A program made the position numbers and the translations under genes. Shown here piece by piece: positions 1-8,438 of a stretch of 64,000 nt of DNA. This DNA is from an uncultured Dorea sp. Lineage in GTDB: Bacteria; Bacillota; Clostridia; Lachnospirales; Lachnospiraceae. Each line of letters starts with the position of its first letter. Positions within the stretch are counted from its first letter, which is position 1. The notes under the pieces are model-generated. The model did no database searches. It saw only the letters and a program-made list of their open reading frames with translations, and had not been told where the DNA came from. The DNA is taken from NCBI GenBank assembly GCA_910584095.1, contig CAJTYU010000015.1, positions 7,603-71,602 on the forward strand, given 5' to 3'.

Positions 1-830
1 TCCTTCTTCTTCCGTCTTGGTTTGAAGCGAAGCTCGCCAACCTTGTATTCCCGTATTTCCTTCTCGTCATTGTCCAGATCGACAATAACTTTTACCTGCT
101 GCCGAAGTACGTTAACCGAATGCACAGCTCCGCGCAGCTTCTCAGGCGTTGTTACATAATCCCCCACCGACGGCAGACGGCTGTTCAATTCCTCGTACGT
201 CTCCTCTTCATTTGTCAGACAGCACATAAGCCTTCCGCACACTCCTGATATCTTAGTCGGATTCAATGACAAATTCTGCTCCTTTGCCATTCGGATAGAT
301 ACTGGCGCAAATTCCGTCAAATACGTATGGCAGCACAACGCCCTTCCGCATATGCCGAGTCCGCCGCGTATCTTCGTTTCATCCCGGACGCCGATCTGGC
401 GCAGTTCAATCCTTGTACGGAACACTCCCGCCAAATCCTTTACCAATTCTCGGAAATCAATTCTTCCATCCGCGGTAAAATAAAACAACACCTTATTATT
501 GTCAAAAGTATACTCTGCATCTATCAGCTTCATTTCCAGCTTATGCTTACGTATTTTCTCAAGACAGATTGCAAAAGCTTCCTTCTCCTTTTCTTTATTC
601 TTAGCCTCCTTGCGTTCATCCTCCTGCGTAGCAATCCGGATAACCGGTTTAAGCGGCTGCGTGATTTTCTCATCCTCCACCTCTCGCACGCCGGTCACGA
701 CAGCGCCGATCTCAACGCCTCTTGCCGTCTCCACGATTACTTTATCCCCCGCGTGGATATTAAGCTTCCCCGGCGCAAAGAAATAAACCTTCCCCGCAGT
801 ACGGAATCTCACTCCAATTACCTTCGTCAT
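1..830 (-). CDS. ricT: RicT/YaaT, PSP1-domain protein (3' end outside window)
   Basis: The reading frame stays open from the ATG at 828-830 to the left edge, so about 276 residues are visible and the C-terminus is missing. It carries the PSP1 domain with two cysteine clusters, CGRALCC and GVCGRLMCC. In Bacillus subtilis RicT these cysteines hold iron-sulfur clusters of the RicA-RicF-RicT complex, which assists RNase Y in mRNA maturation and affects sporulation and competence (family knowledge). The gene starts 3 bp after the holB stop codon, the same holB-yaaT order as in Bacillus, so it is probably co-transcribed with the kinase-like gene and holB. Identification is firm; the function in this organism is inferred. 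Confidence 0.9.
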   Translation of the reverse strand, partial: MTKVIGVRFRTAGKVYFFAPGKLNIHAGDKVIVETARGVEIGAVVTGVREVEDEKITQPLKPVIRIATQEDERKEAKNKEKEKEAFAICLEKIRKHKLEMKLIDAEYTFDNNKVLFYFTADGRIDFRELVKDLAGVFRTRIELRQIGVRDETKIRGGLGICGRALCCHTYLTEFAPVSIRMAKEQNLSLNPTKISGVCGRLMCCLTNEEETYEELNSRLPSVGDYVTTPEKLRGAVHSVNVLRQQVKVIVDLDNDEKEIREYKVGELRFKPRRKKK

Positions 831-833
831 ATA

Positions 834-1823
834 TTAATTCTCCTTTATCGTAAGAAATAGCAGTTCCATCACAAGAACAAAATTAACATTTGCCCTCAGC
901 CTTGCCTTAGCCTTATCCAAGCTGTCAATAACCAGCTCAATTCCCTCGTAAGAGCTCCTCTTCGCTCTTTCCTGAATTTCCGGAAGCAGCTCCTTAAACA
1001 CTAACTCATCCACTTCCTTGGTAGCCTTATACATCAGTACATCCCGGTACCAGATCATAATGATATCAAAATAGTCTTCCACCTCAAGCTTATATGCATG
1101 GATATGCCTGATTGCCTCAATCAGTTCATTCAGCTCCATATCTCGGATATTCTTAAGCAGATTTACCGACTCTTCCCGGATATCATTGAATCGTTCAGAT
1201 TTGGCCAGCAGGATTGCCCGTCCAATATTCCCCTGTGCAAAGGCGGTACACATATCGGCTTTATAATCCGGCACCTCCAGCTTTTCCATCAGATATTTCT
1301 TAATCAGCGTATCCTTGATATTGCGCAGCTTTAACATGACGCATCTGGACGTAATAGTCGGAAGCAGCTTCTCCCCATTCTCTGTCAGCAGAAAGATTAC
1401 CGCATACTCCGGCGGTTCCTCAACCGTTTTCAAAAGCGCGTTCTGCGCCTCTTCCGTCATTAGATCCGCATGGTCAATAATATAGATTTTATACGCTCCC
1501 TGATATGGTTTAATCATGATATCGTTATTTACCTTTGTACGGATCACATCTACTCCAATACTTTCCAGAGACGTAGGAGCCACAGAAATCAAATCCGGAT
1601 GATTGCCACTGTCTACCTGCCTGCAGGAATGGCATTTATTACAAGGCTCTGCTCCCCCCGCCTCGCATAGCAAGGTTTCCGCAAACAAAGCCGCCAGCAT
1701 CTTCTTCCCGGACCCTCTGGCGCCATTCAGGATATATGCATGGGATACTTTGTCCTCCCTCACCGCATTCTTGATATATCCAATAATATTCTTATGTCCT
1801 ATCACATCTTTAAAGCTGCCCAT
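834..1823 (-). CDS. holB: DNA polymerase III delta' subunit
   Basis: Clamp-loader AAA+ protein of 329 residues. It has the Walker A motif GARGSGKK near residue 36, a zinc-binding CNKCHSC cluster near residue 60, and the NALLKTVEEPP segment typical of delta'/gamma subunits. The start ATG is preceded by GAGGAGA at 6 bp. It overlaps the upstream kinase-like gene by 14 bp and is followed by ricT after 3 bp, which indicates one transcript. The subunit helps load the sliding clamp at replication forks. The length is normal for the family and no irregularity is seen. Confidence 0.93.
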   Translation of the reverse strand: MGSFKDVIGHKNIIGYIKNAVREDKVSHAYILNGARGSGKKMLAALFAETLLCEAGGAEPCNKCHSCRQVDSGNHPDLISVAPTSLESIGVDVIRTKVNNDIMIKPYQGAYKIYIIDHADLMTEEAQNALLKTVEEPPEYAVIFLLTENGEKLLPTITSRCVMLKLRNIKDTLIKKYLMEKLEVPDYKADMCTAFAQGNIGRAILLAKSERFNDIREESVNLLKNIRDMELNELIEAIRHIHAYKLEVEDYFDIIMIWYRDVLMYKATKEVDELVFKELLPEIQERAKRSSYEGIELVIDSLDKAKARLRANVNFVLVMELLFLTIKEN

Positions 1824-2397
1824 CGTATATCTCCTCTGTTATCTTTTTAAGACATGTCTCCATATCCGTATTCTCATACCTTTTATCTATCCCCAGACGC
1901 ATCAGATTCTCCTCGCAGAAATCCTCCTCATCTGCCAGAAACCGCCTGCACATCTCTTTGTACTTCGGCTCCGCCTGGCTGCGCTCCCTTTTAAGCGCCC
2001 GCGCCAGCCGCTCTCCGTCGTCTACCTCTATATATACAGGAACCAAATATTCCGCTCCGTAAAATCTCTGCATCTGCTCATAGGACTCCAGCGTCCCAAT
2101 CATCAGATAGCTGTGACCGCGCAAATCAATCTGTCCGTCATCCACAGTGAAATACTTCCAGATACCGTGCACGGTATGATATAATCGAAGTTCAATCACC
2201 TTTCCTTCCGATTCAAATCTAGAAAGCTCCTCCTCCGTCACGAAATAATACTGGACTCCGTTCCTTTCGCCTTCCCTCATGGGTCTTGTGGTATAGGGGG
2301 CAACTTTACCAAGCATCGGACAACGCTTAAGAATTTCGCGATATAGCGTATCCTTCCCAGATGAACTTTTCCCCATCATATAATATATCTTACCCAT
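1810..2397 (-). CDS. Guanylate-kinase-like nucleotide kinase
   Basis: A 195-residue P-loop kinase starting MGKIYYMMGKSSSGKDT. The ATG at 2397 is preferred over one 15 bp upstream because a GAGGG sequence lies 8 bp before it. The segment YTTRPMREGERNGVQYYFV matches the GMP-binding region of guanylate kinases. The P-loop GKSSSGKD departs from the usual GPSGAGK, so substrate specificity is uncertain and this may be a second, specialised member rather than the essential Gmk. It overlaps holB by 14 bp. In Bacillus the corresponding position holds thymidylate kinase, so the replacement by a guanylate-kinase fold is noteworthy but appears common in related clostridia (inference). Confidence 0.8.
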   Translation of the reverse strand: MGKIYYMMGKSSSGKDTLYREILKRCPMLGKVAPYTTRPMREGERNGVQYYFVTEEELSRFESEGKVIELRLYHTVHGIWKYFTVDDGQIDLRGHSYLMIGTLESYEQMQRFYGAEYLVPVYIEVDDGERLARALKRERSQAEPKYKEMCRRFLADEEDFCEENLMRLGIDKRYENTDMETCLKKITEEIYDGQL

Positions 2398-2422
2398 CTG
2401 CCAAGCCCTCATTCCCGTATTC

Positions 2423-2557
2423 AGTTACTGTTCACTCCCGTTCACAGGAAACTTTCACAAATCCATTTAAAATTGCCTTCGGCAATGGGATTTGCTCACA
2501 CCTGAATTGCTTTCTTACGGTCTGCGCAGTAAATGCGCAGACCTGTAAACAGTAACT
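2423..2557. repeat. Small palindromic element with terminal inverted repeats
   Basis: The intergenic stretch between the decarboxylase and kinase genes begins with AGTTACTGTT (2423-2432) and ends with the exact reverse complement AACAGTAACT (2548-2557). Inside are a TTGCC-TTC-GGCAA hairpin near 2474 and a perfect 10-bp hairpin GGTCTGCGCA/TGCGCAGACC (2519-2543). No coding frame is visible. The layout resembles a MITE-like or repeated intergenic element; whether copies exist elsewhere in the genome cannot be seen here. Confidence 0.5.
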
Positions 2558-2564
2558 TTCGCAG

Positions 2565-4010
2565 TCAGAATCCTGCTCTAACCACCTTAATCTGCCCGTC
2601 CCTCTCCAAGCCTTCTATAGAGAAGCCGGCCTTTCGATACTCTCCCAGAAGCTTCGCCGCCTCCGGCGATATCTGCTCGCCCGGCACGATCAAGGGACTC
2701 CCCGGCGGATACAAATACGCGTACTCTGCCGAAATTCTTCCTTCCGCTTCCTCCCATGGAAGCATCTCCGTTTTAAATTCCCCATCACTAATCCTAAGCG
2801 CCTCCGCGCAGCTCATAACCTGACGATTAACCGGATTCCCGGCCATTCCGGTATCAGCCTTTTTCATTCCGGCTTCCTCGGCGTCCCTTGCGCGGCAGCC
2901 CTTTTCTGCCAGTTCTGCGTCAATCTCAGACAACGCCTTTTGCAGCCGTTCGAACCCTTCCCCGCTGTCATTTACCGAAGTCATGGCAATCACATAGGTT
3001 CCGGCCGCCATCTCCATCTGCAGGTGATACCGTTCAAGAAGTATCTTGTACAATTCCCTCCCGGTCATTCCCAAACCATTTACAGAAATCACAAGCTTTG
3101 ACCAGTCATACCGCTCCGTTTCAACCAGTCTCAAACATTTCAGGCTGCCAAGACTCTTCCTGAGTCCGGTAAGCCGCCGAACATAATCTTCAAACATCCC
3201 GGGGCCTTCTTCATCAAGCATATGCACGCACTTATCAATGCTGGCCATCAAGATATATGACGGACTGGAAGACTGCATCATATCCAGATATCGGAAGATC
3301 CTCCTGCGATCCGCAATCTCTCCCCGGACATGCAGAAGCGCCGTCTGGGTCAGCGACGGCAATGTCTTATGAACGCTGTGAATTACAATATCCGCTCCCT
3401 TCGCAAGCGCATTTGAATCAAAATACGGATGAAATCCCAGATGCGCCCCATGGGCTTCGTCCACAATCAGCGGAACCCCCCATTCATGGACTGTCTCGGC
3501 AATTCCCTTAATGTCGGAGATCACCCCGTCAAAAGTAGGAGATACGATCACAACCGCTCGGATATCCGAATACTCCATAAGCGCAGTTCTCACTGCGCTT
3601 ACAGAAATATCCATATTCATATGAAGACTGGAACTAAATTCCGGATATAAATACATCGGCTTCAGCTCATTCAAATATATCGCATGGTAGACAGACTTAT
3701 GGCAATGCCTCGCGACAAGTATCCGGTCTCCCTTTCCGGTACTTCCAAGCACTGCGCTCAGAATACCTGCAGTGCTTCCATTCACCAGATACCTTGTTTC
3801 CTCGGCGCCATACACCTTCGCCGCAAATTGCTGCGCCTCCAGCAAAATCCCGTCCGCATGGTGCAGGTCATCGAATCCCTCTATCTCTGTAATATCAATC
3901 TCATAGGGAAGTCCAACGCCCGCCGCCGCCTGTCTCTTATGTCCCGGCATATGAAATCCGTAATAATCGGACGCACTATATTCTGTTAGCCGGTCGTACA
4001 ATCCATTCAT
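2565..4010 (-). CDS. Orn/Lys/Arg decarboxylase, aminotransferase class I-like fold
   Basis: A 481-residue PLP enzyme of the Orn/Lys/Arg decarboxylase family. The cofactor lysine lies in SVHKTLPSLTQ near residue 218, preceded by the VDEAHGAHLGFHP motif that positions PLP. The N-terminal MPGHK motif is also family-specific. Its size matches the short YaaO/SpeA-type enzymes of Firmicutes, which make agmatine or cadaverine, the first step of polyamine formation. The substrate (arginine, lysine or ornithine) cannot be fixed from sequence alone. Location next to the kinase-holB-ricT group parallels yaaO in Bacillus. The start at 4010 has GAGAGG 8 bp upstream. Confidence 0.88.
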   Translation of the reverse strand: MNGLYDRLTEYSASDYYGFHMPGHKRQAAAGVGLPYEIDITEIEGFDDLHHADGILLEAQQFAAKVYGAEETRYLVNGSTAGILSAVLGSTGKGDRILVARHCHKSVYHAIYLNELKPMYLYPEFSSSLHMNMDISVSAVRTALMEYSDIRAVVIVSPTFDGVISDIKGIAETVHEWGVPLIVDEAHGAHLGFHPYFDSNALAKGADIVIHSVHKTLPSLTQTALLHVRGEIADRRRIFRYLDMMQSSSPSYILMASIDKCVHMLDEEGPGMFEDYVRRLTGLRKSLGSLKCLRLVETERYDWSKLVISVNGLGMTGRELYKILLERYHLQMEMAAGTYVIAMTSVNDSGEGFERLQKALSEIDAELAEKGCRARDAEEAGMKKADTGMAGNPVNRQVMSCAEALRISDGEFKTEMLPWEEAEGRISAEYAYLYPPGSPLIVPGEQISPEAAKLLGEYRKAGFSIEGLERDGQIKVVRAGF

Positions 4011-4079
4011 AAATAATCCTCTCGAATCCCTTTAAATGCAACTGTTCTATTTATATCTTACCAGTTCGCAACAGTTTTA

Positions 4080-5282
4080 TCAAGCTAAAAACTCCTCCAG
4101 AATTTCCCGGATCAATACTTCCTTTGAAATTGCCCCCATCGGCTTGTCCTCTCCTTGCTCTGCTCCTTTCCCGGCAGAATCTGCCGCCAGCTTCTCGGCC
4201 GCCCTATCTGCTGCCGCTTCCATACTCTTTTCTACTGCCCTCTCCGCCAGACGCTCTGCAAGCTGCTGCTCCTTCTTCTTTCCTCTTGCGGTTTTCTTGC
4301 CTTTTGCTCCTGTATATTTCGTTTCCTTTCCGGCGGCCTCCGCCCACTTTGTATCCGCTACCGCCGTTTCTACAATATTTTCCATCAGCTTTTCGGAAAT
4401 CCTTTCCACCCGGTCCTCTGTCGGCTCTTCTTTCATCATACGCTCACTCTGGCTGTCGTTCAGCGAGCCGGACGCGGTTTCTTTTGCCTGCCGCTCTGTA
4501 TGATCGTCAATCATCCGCTCCGATCGGCTATGAGACGCCTTCTCCGTGCGATTATCAATCGCCCTCTCTCCATGGCTGTCTATCGCATATTCCCTGCGCT
4601 CCGCCATACGAAGTCCTTCCGGTGCGGTCCCCGCCTCCGGCGCCCGGTATGGCTCCGGCTGCTGATATGGTTCCGGCATTACCGGAGGCAGAATCTCCGG
4701 CGTATCCGTCGGCGCAGGAACTTCCTCTCTGGGTCTCGGCCTTTCAGGATAGTTCAGTTCCCTGTTCTTCTCAAATTTACGCGCGCAGAAATTGTCCAGA
4801 TAATCCACCATATATGTCCGAATCACATTCAGATAATATTCCTCGTCCATGGCTATGCGCATCAAAAACAGCAAAATTCCGATTGCCGCTCCTCCGCCCG
4901 CACTCTGCAGTACAAAATCAGTCATTCCCATAAACGCATATTCGATGCCGGCTCCCACAATTCCTGCCGTCAGACACCCCCATGCCGCCGCGCGCTCCAG
5001 TCTCCTCCAGCTATGGAGACGGATTCTCATGATTCGGTACTCATATATGTATTTCTCCACAAATACCTCCACATTCTGAACCCGGTCGCTGACCATGCAG
5101 GTATGCTCATACTTTGCCCGCACCAGCCGCATCAGTGAATGCGAACTCTTTCCCATATTTCCCGCCGCCTTTGTAAGACTCTTAAGCGAGATGCTGACCA
5201 CACATTTACTGACTACTCCAATAACCGCAAAGACACCTATCAGGACAAGCAGAAATCGCCTGTCCATATTCACTTCCAACAT
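4080..5282 (-). CDS. Unknown membrane protein with long charged tail
   Basis: Not recognised as a named family. The 400-residue protein starts behind a strong AGGAGGG. It has one hydrophobic segment at residues 8-28, a basic stretch, then two further segments around 97-115 and 125-143, so the first 160 residues are membrane-associated. The remaining part is hydrophilic, opens with a Pro/Glu-rich linker and then consists of short degenerate repeats of the type RxExxIDxxxE, likely helical, cytoplasmic and extended. The C-terminus is alanine/glutamate-rich and predicted coiled. It stands alone between the decarboxylase and mtnN, with 160 bp of non-coding DNA upstream. No function is proposed. 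Confidence 0.75.
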   Translation of the reverse strand: MLEVNMDRRFLLVLIGVFAVIGVVSKCVVSISLKSLTKAAGNMGKSSHSLMRLVRAKYEHTCMVSDRVQNVEVFVEKYIYEYRIMRIRLHSWRRLERAAAWGCLTAGIVGAGIEYAFMGMTDFVLQSAGGGAAIGILLFLMRIAMDEEYYLNVIRTYMVDYLDNFCARKFEKNRELNYPERPRPREEVPAPTDTPEILPPVMPEPYQQPEPYRAPEAGTAPEGLRMAERREYAIDSHGERAIDNRTEKASHSRSERMIDDHTERQAKETASGSLNDSQSERMMKEEPTEDRVERISEKLMENIVETAVADTKWAEAAGKETKYTGAKGKKTARGKKKEQQLAERLAERAVEKSMEAAADRAAEKLAADSAGKGAEQGEDKPMGAISKEVLIREILEEFLA

Positions 5283-5444
5283 AATCTTACCCTCCTTCTT
5301 TGATTCGATTATAACCGAATCAGAAAAAGAGGGTAGAAAAATCGTTTTCCATATTTCGCATACGGATCTCCGAAATATGATGTTCTCTGACGAATCCGCG
5401 CCCCGCTGTCAAATGCTGTCGCGCAACTCTTTCATCAGCGCCGG

Positions 5445-6137
5445 TTAAATTCTTGCCGCCAGATTCTTTACAAGCCTTACGCTGTGCTCAATTGCCTTCT
5501 TCTCAAAGGTCGGATAGTCCTGCGACGCACTTCCGTCCGCCTTGTCGGAAATAGCGCGAATAATGACGCACGAAACTTTGTTCAGATAAGCGGCATGGGC
5601 GATTGCAGCCCCTTCCATCTCTGTACACAAGCCGCCAAAGTTCTCTAATATCCTGCCCTTTACTTCATCCGATGCCACAAACTGGTCGCCGCTTACCACT
5701 CTTCCGGTAAACGTATGGATATCCGGGTTTGCCTCCGCATTTGCCTCTGCCGCCAGCCGAACCAGCCTCTCATCCGCCGGAAATGCAAGAAGTCCCATCC
5801 GCGGTACTTCCCCTAACGGATAGCCGAATGAGGTCGCATCCATATCATGGTAAAGCGCATCTGTAGAAATAACCATATCCCCAATATCAATTCTAGCATC
5901 CAAGGAACCCGCTATGCCTGTATTAATCAGCACATCCGCCTGAAATTCTGACACTAATACCTGTGCGCAGATTCCGGCATTCACCTTCCCAATGCCGCTG
6001 CGCACCACCGTAACGTCTTTACCACAAAGGGTGCCCTTTAGAAAGGTCATTCCCGCGCGCTCCACCGTCGCCTCAGTCTCCATAGCCTCCTTCAAAGCTG
6101 CAACCTCTTCATCCATTGCCCCGATAATTCCAATCAT
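5445..6137 (-). CDS. mtnN: 5'-methylthioadenosine/S-adenosylhomocysteine nucleosidase
   Basis: A 230-residue cytoplasmic nucleosidase that cleaves adenine from methylthioadenosine and S-adenosylhomocysteine. It shows the start MIGIIGAMDEEV with the catalytic-site Glu, the GDQFVAS loop, the substrate-binding MEGAAIAH motif and the catalytic Asp in ISDKADGSA. The ATG follows GAGGAGGAAGAA. Length and motifs are standard. It acts downstream of polyamine and methylation reactions, so its closeness to the decarboxylase is functionally plausible, but the two are not in one obvious operon. Confidence 0.95.
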   Translation of the reverse strand: MIGIIGAMDEEVAALKEAMETEATVERAGMTFLKGTLCGKDVTVVRSGIGKVNAGICAQVLVSEFQADVLINTGIAGSLDARIDIGDMVISTDALYHDMDATSFGYPLGEVPRMGLLAFPADERLVRLAAEANAEANPDIHTFTGRVVSGDQFVASDEVKGRILENFGGLCTEMEGAAIAHAAYLNKVSCVIIRAISDKADGSASQDYPTFEKKAIEHSVRLVKNLAARI

Positions 6138-6330
6138 TTCTTCTTCCTCCTCATATTTTTAAAATATTTTTTAATTTCTCCTAATCATCAATAACGCACC
6201 CGAACCAATACAATTATACTCTTTCATTTAGACAGATACAATATTTTCTCTCAAACAATCGAGCGATTCCCTAGTATTTTCTTTTTCTTTTTGCTATAAT
6301 TCCTGTAAATCAACAAAGGAGGATACTAAC

Positions 6331-6573
6331 ATGGTATACAAAACACAGGGAACCTGTTCGCAGGCTATCCAGTTAGAATTAGATGGTGACATTATCAAAT
6401 CTGTAGAATTTGTAGGCGGCTGCTCCGGCAATACCCAAGGCGTTGCCTCTCTGGTACAGGGTATGAAAGCTGAGGAAGCCATTGCCAGACTGGAAGGCAT
6501 CCGCTGCGGCTTCAAATCTACATCCTGCCCAGACCAGCTTGCAAAAGCACTGAAGCTTGCACTGGCAGAGTAA
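6331..6573 (+). CDS. TSCPD-domain protein (TIGR03905 type)
   Basis: An 80-residue protein starting behind AAAGGAGG. The sequence contains GGCSGNTQGVASL and ends with KSTSCPDQLAKAL, which gives the TSCPD domain its name. This domain also occurs at the C-terminus of some ribonucleotide reductases; the free-standing small proteins are common in Clostridia and have no established function. Three conserved cysteines (one in GTCSQ, one in GGCSG, one in TSCPD) suggest metal or redox chemistry, which is inference. It is monocistronic, with its own terminator 30 bp after the stop. Confidence 0.85.
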   Translation: MVYKTQGTCSQAIQLELDGDIIKSVEFVGGCSGNTQGVASLVQGMKAEEAIARLEGIRCGFKSTSCPDQLAKALKLALAE

Positions 6574-6600
6574 GATTATGTTAATATGCGTTATTATGCA

Positions 6601-6640
6601 GAAAAAAAGAGACTCTTTGCAAGCAGTCTCTTTTTTTCTG
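6601..6640 (+). terminator. Rho-independent terminator of the TSCPD gene
   Basis: AAAAAAAGAGACT and AGTCTCTTTTTTT form a perfect stem around a 10-nt loop, with T-runs on both sides, so it may act in both directions. The following 200 bp hold a short CTCAAG-ACCTG-CTTGAG hairpin near 6766-6782 but no recognisable gene. Confidence 0.85.
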
Positions 6641-6854
6641 TGAGTAATGGCTATCGAGTTCTCTTTACCCTACTGGAAAATTTCTGGATAATTCATTTCC
6701 GTACTGTAAGAGAAACATACAGGCAGCGGACTCATTCCCTATGAAAAACCAAGAGTCCTAAAGCAGACTCAAGACCTGCTTGAGCCCGGCACGAGGGTTC
6801 TTTTATATTCATCTTAATGTAAGCCGCCCCTTTTGTCGTTAGCGCTTCAGGAAA

Positions 6855-7376
6855 TTATAAAGAATTACCAGATTCCACAGGCGGAGTGATATCACTGGGA
6901 TCTCCAACATAAAGGCCATTCGTAAGAGAATCACTAACATCTCCATCCGCAGAATGATAGCATTTCACCCGGTAATACCAGCCTCCCTCTACTTCCAGCT
7001 TCTTGCTGGTGCTTACAAGATCCGCATTGGTATTCTCTTTTTCCCAGGTATCCACGAATTCCCATTCGTCATCCTCCCATTTGGCACGCTCCACAATCAC
7101 GGCAATTTTCACCGATTCACAGGTATGCTGCCCAATAGTAGTTCCTCCGGCGTAAATCACTCCCGATCCTACTTTTCGGATTTTAGAATAGCCTATCTGA
7201 AGGTTCTCCCCCCGCGTAATGCTGGTGCCTGTCCCGGTGGACTCCGTCTCGTTAGTCAGATAAGAGCCATCCAACATCGGCCGATTATCGGACGCTTTCG
7301 TATCCAACCCCGTACTCATCAAGAGACCGAACATCAACGCCAGTGCACAGATACCAGATACTACCTGTTTTCTCAT
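6855..7376 (-). CDS. Secreted protein of unknown function, DUF6147-like
   Basis: A 173-residue exported protein. The N-terminus has two basic residues, a hydrophobic core (VVSGICALALMFGLLM) and a probable cleavage after TKA-S at about residue 29. The mature part is rich in Thr/Ser/Gly at its beginning, then predicted beta-strands with many tryptophans and two cysteines about 60 residues apart that could pair outside the cell. It resembles small DUF6147 proteins of Lachnospiraceae, but this assignment is from memory and moderate. The gene lies next to the probable anti-sigma gene, on the same strand, 69 bp downstream, so it may belong to the same stress regulon. Confidence 0.65.
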   Translation of the reverse strand: MRKQVVSGICALALMFGLLMSTGLDTKASDNRPMLDGSYLTNETESTGTGTSITRGENLQIGYSKIRKVGSGVIYAGGTTIGQHTCESVKIAVIVERAKWEDDEWEFVDTWEKENTNADLVSTSKKLEVEGGWYYRVKCYHSADGDVSDSLTNGLYVGDPSDITPPVESGNSL

Positions 7377-7445
7377 AGTACTCTTTATACTTTCCCACCT
7401 CCCTCATATATATAGACAACTGAACTTCGAAAATCCATCGGTTTT

Positions 7446-8363
7446 TTAATAAAAATATAAATTTTTTAATATTTTTTCAAAGTCCGTCTTTTTAACAACC
7501 GCCGTTATTTGATAATGTATATCTTTATATACAAATTTTGCCGTATATTCCTTTTCTCCGCTTTCTGGCAATTCATATTCTGTTACTTCGGCGTTTAATT
7601 GTCCATAATCGAATGTATACTCATCGGTTTTTTTATCTTCTATATCTGAACTCCAGAATTCTTCTGTATATGAATCACTTATGAGATATGAAATATTTCT
7701 ATTCTCACACACGTATAACATTTGCGCTAAGCGTATCTCCAAATCAATATTAGAAGACTTATATTTCATATCTTTAGAAATTGCTCGAATTCTTACTGGC
7801 TCTACCCCTAACTCATCCTTAATCTGTTGATAAGCCTTTAGTTCTTTCTCTTCATCTGATATTTTTGCCGCGTCCACGGAACTATTTCCCTGTGATATTT
7901 CTCTTCCACCAATTTTAAATCCCATTATCTCCACTATTCTCATTGGTCCGCCGATACTATTGACCCCGAATCCAGCAACCATCACCAATACCGCCACAGC
8001 AGCCGCAAAGCGTTTCCATACTCCGGTATGTTTTCTTTCCGTCTTCTCCGGCTCTTCTTTATCCTCTTCTTCTCTGAGACTTCTTTGCAGCTCCCATCCA
8101 AGGCGCAGCGCTTCCGCATCGTTCGGCGAAAGGCCGGCGAGAATATCCGACTTCCTATCCGTTTCTCTACATGATACTTCATTCTTTCCCGCAACCGCTT
8201 TCTCATAAGCCGCCACTCCGGCATAGACCTTCCTATCAAGACCCTCATTCGCTTTTGCTTCCGCCGCCTGAGGGTTCTCTGCGATCCTGCGCTCGATCTC
8301 CTCCGCTTCCCGATCCAGCTTTTCCACTATTCTCTTTTCATAATTATCGAATTGGTCTCTCAT
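7446..8363 (-). CDS. Membrane-anchored protein, DUF4367/anti-sigma-like
   Basis: A 305-residue protein when started at the ATG at 8363 (MRDQFDNYEKR), which has AGAGG 5 bp upstream. The first 115 residues are hydrophilic and helical, one membrane segment follows (FAAAVAVLVMVAGFGVNSI), and the C-terminal 170 residues are predicted outside the cell, resembling DUF4367 domains often found on anti-sigma factors or in sporulation membrane proteins. An ECF sigma gene lies 1.2 kb upstream on the same strand with murG between them in the opposite orientation. The pairing is therefore plausible but not shown. No zinc-binding HxxxCxxC anti-sigma motif is visible. Confidence 0.6.
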   Translation of the reverse strand: MRDQFDNYEKRIVEKLDREAEEIERRIAENPQAAEAKANEGLDRKVYAGVAAYEKAVAGKNEVSCRETDRKSDILAGLSPNDAEALRLGWELQRSLREEEDKEEPEKTERKHTGVWKRFAAAVAVLVMVAGFGVNSIGGPMRIVEIMGFKIGGREISQGNSSVDAAKISDEEKELKAYQQIKDELGVEPVRIRAISKDMKYKSSNIDLEIRLAQMLYVCENRNISYLISDSYTEEFWSSDIEDKKTDEYTFDYGQLNAEVTEYELPESGEKEYTAKFVYKDIHYQITAVVKKTDFEKILKNLYFY

Positions 8364-8438
8364 ATCTTCCTCTTTCCACTTGACCAGCGCTCTCCCCTCG
8401 TTTACAATTATCCTATGACAATGGATTGGAGGCACACT

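Noticed and set aside
4124..5138. Long open frames opposite the unknown membrane protein
   Set aside because: Proline/serine/leucine-rich translation typical of the antisense of a Glu/Arg-rich gene; no start signals.
6700..6800. Hairpin CTCAAG-ACCTG-CTTGAG as a small RNA gene
   Set aside because: Only a 6-bp stem, no promoter and no conserved RNA family recognised.
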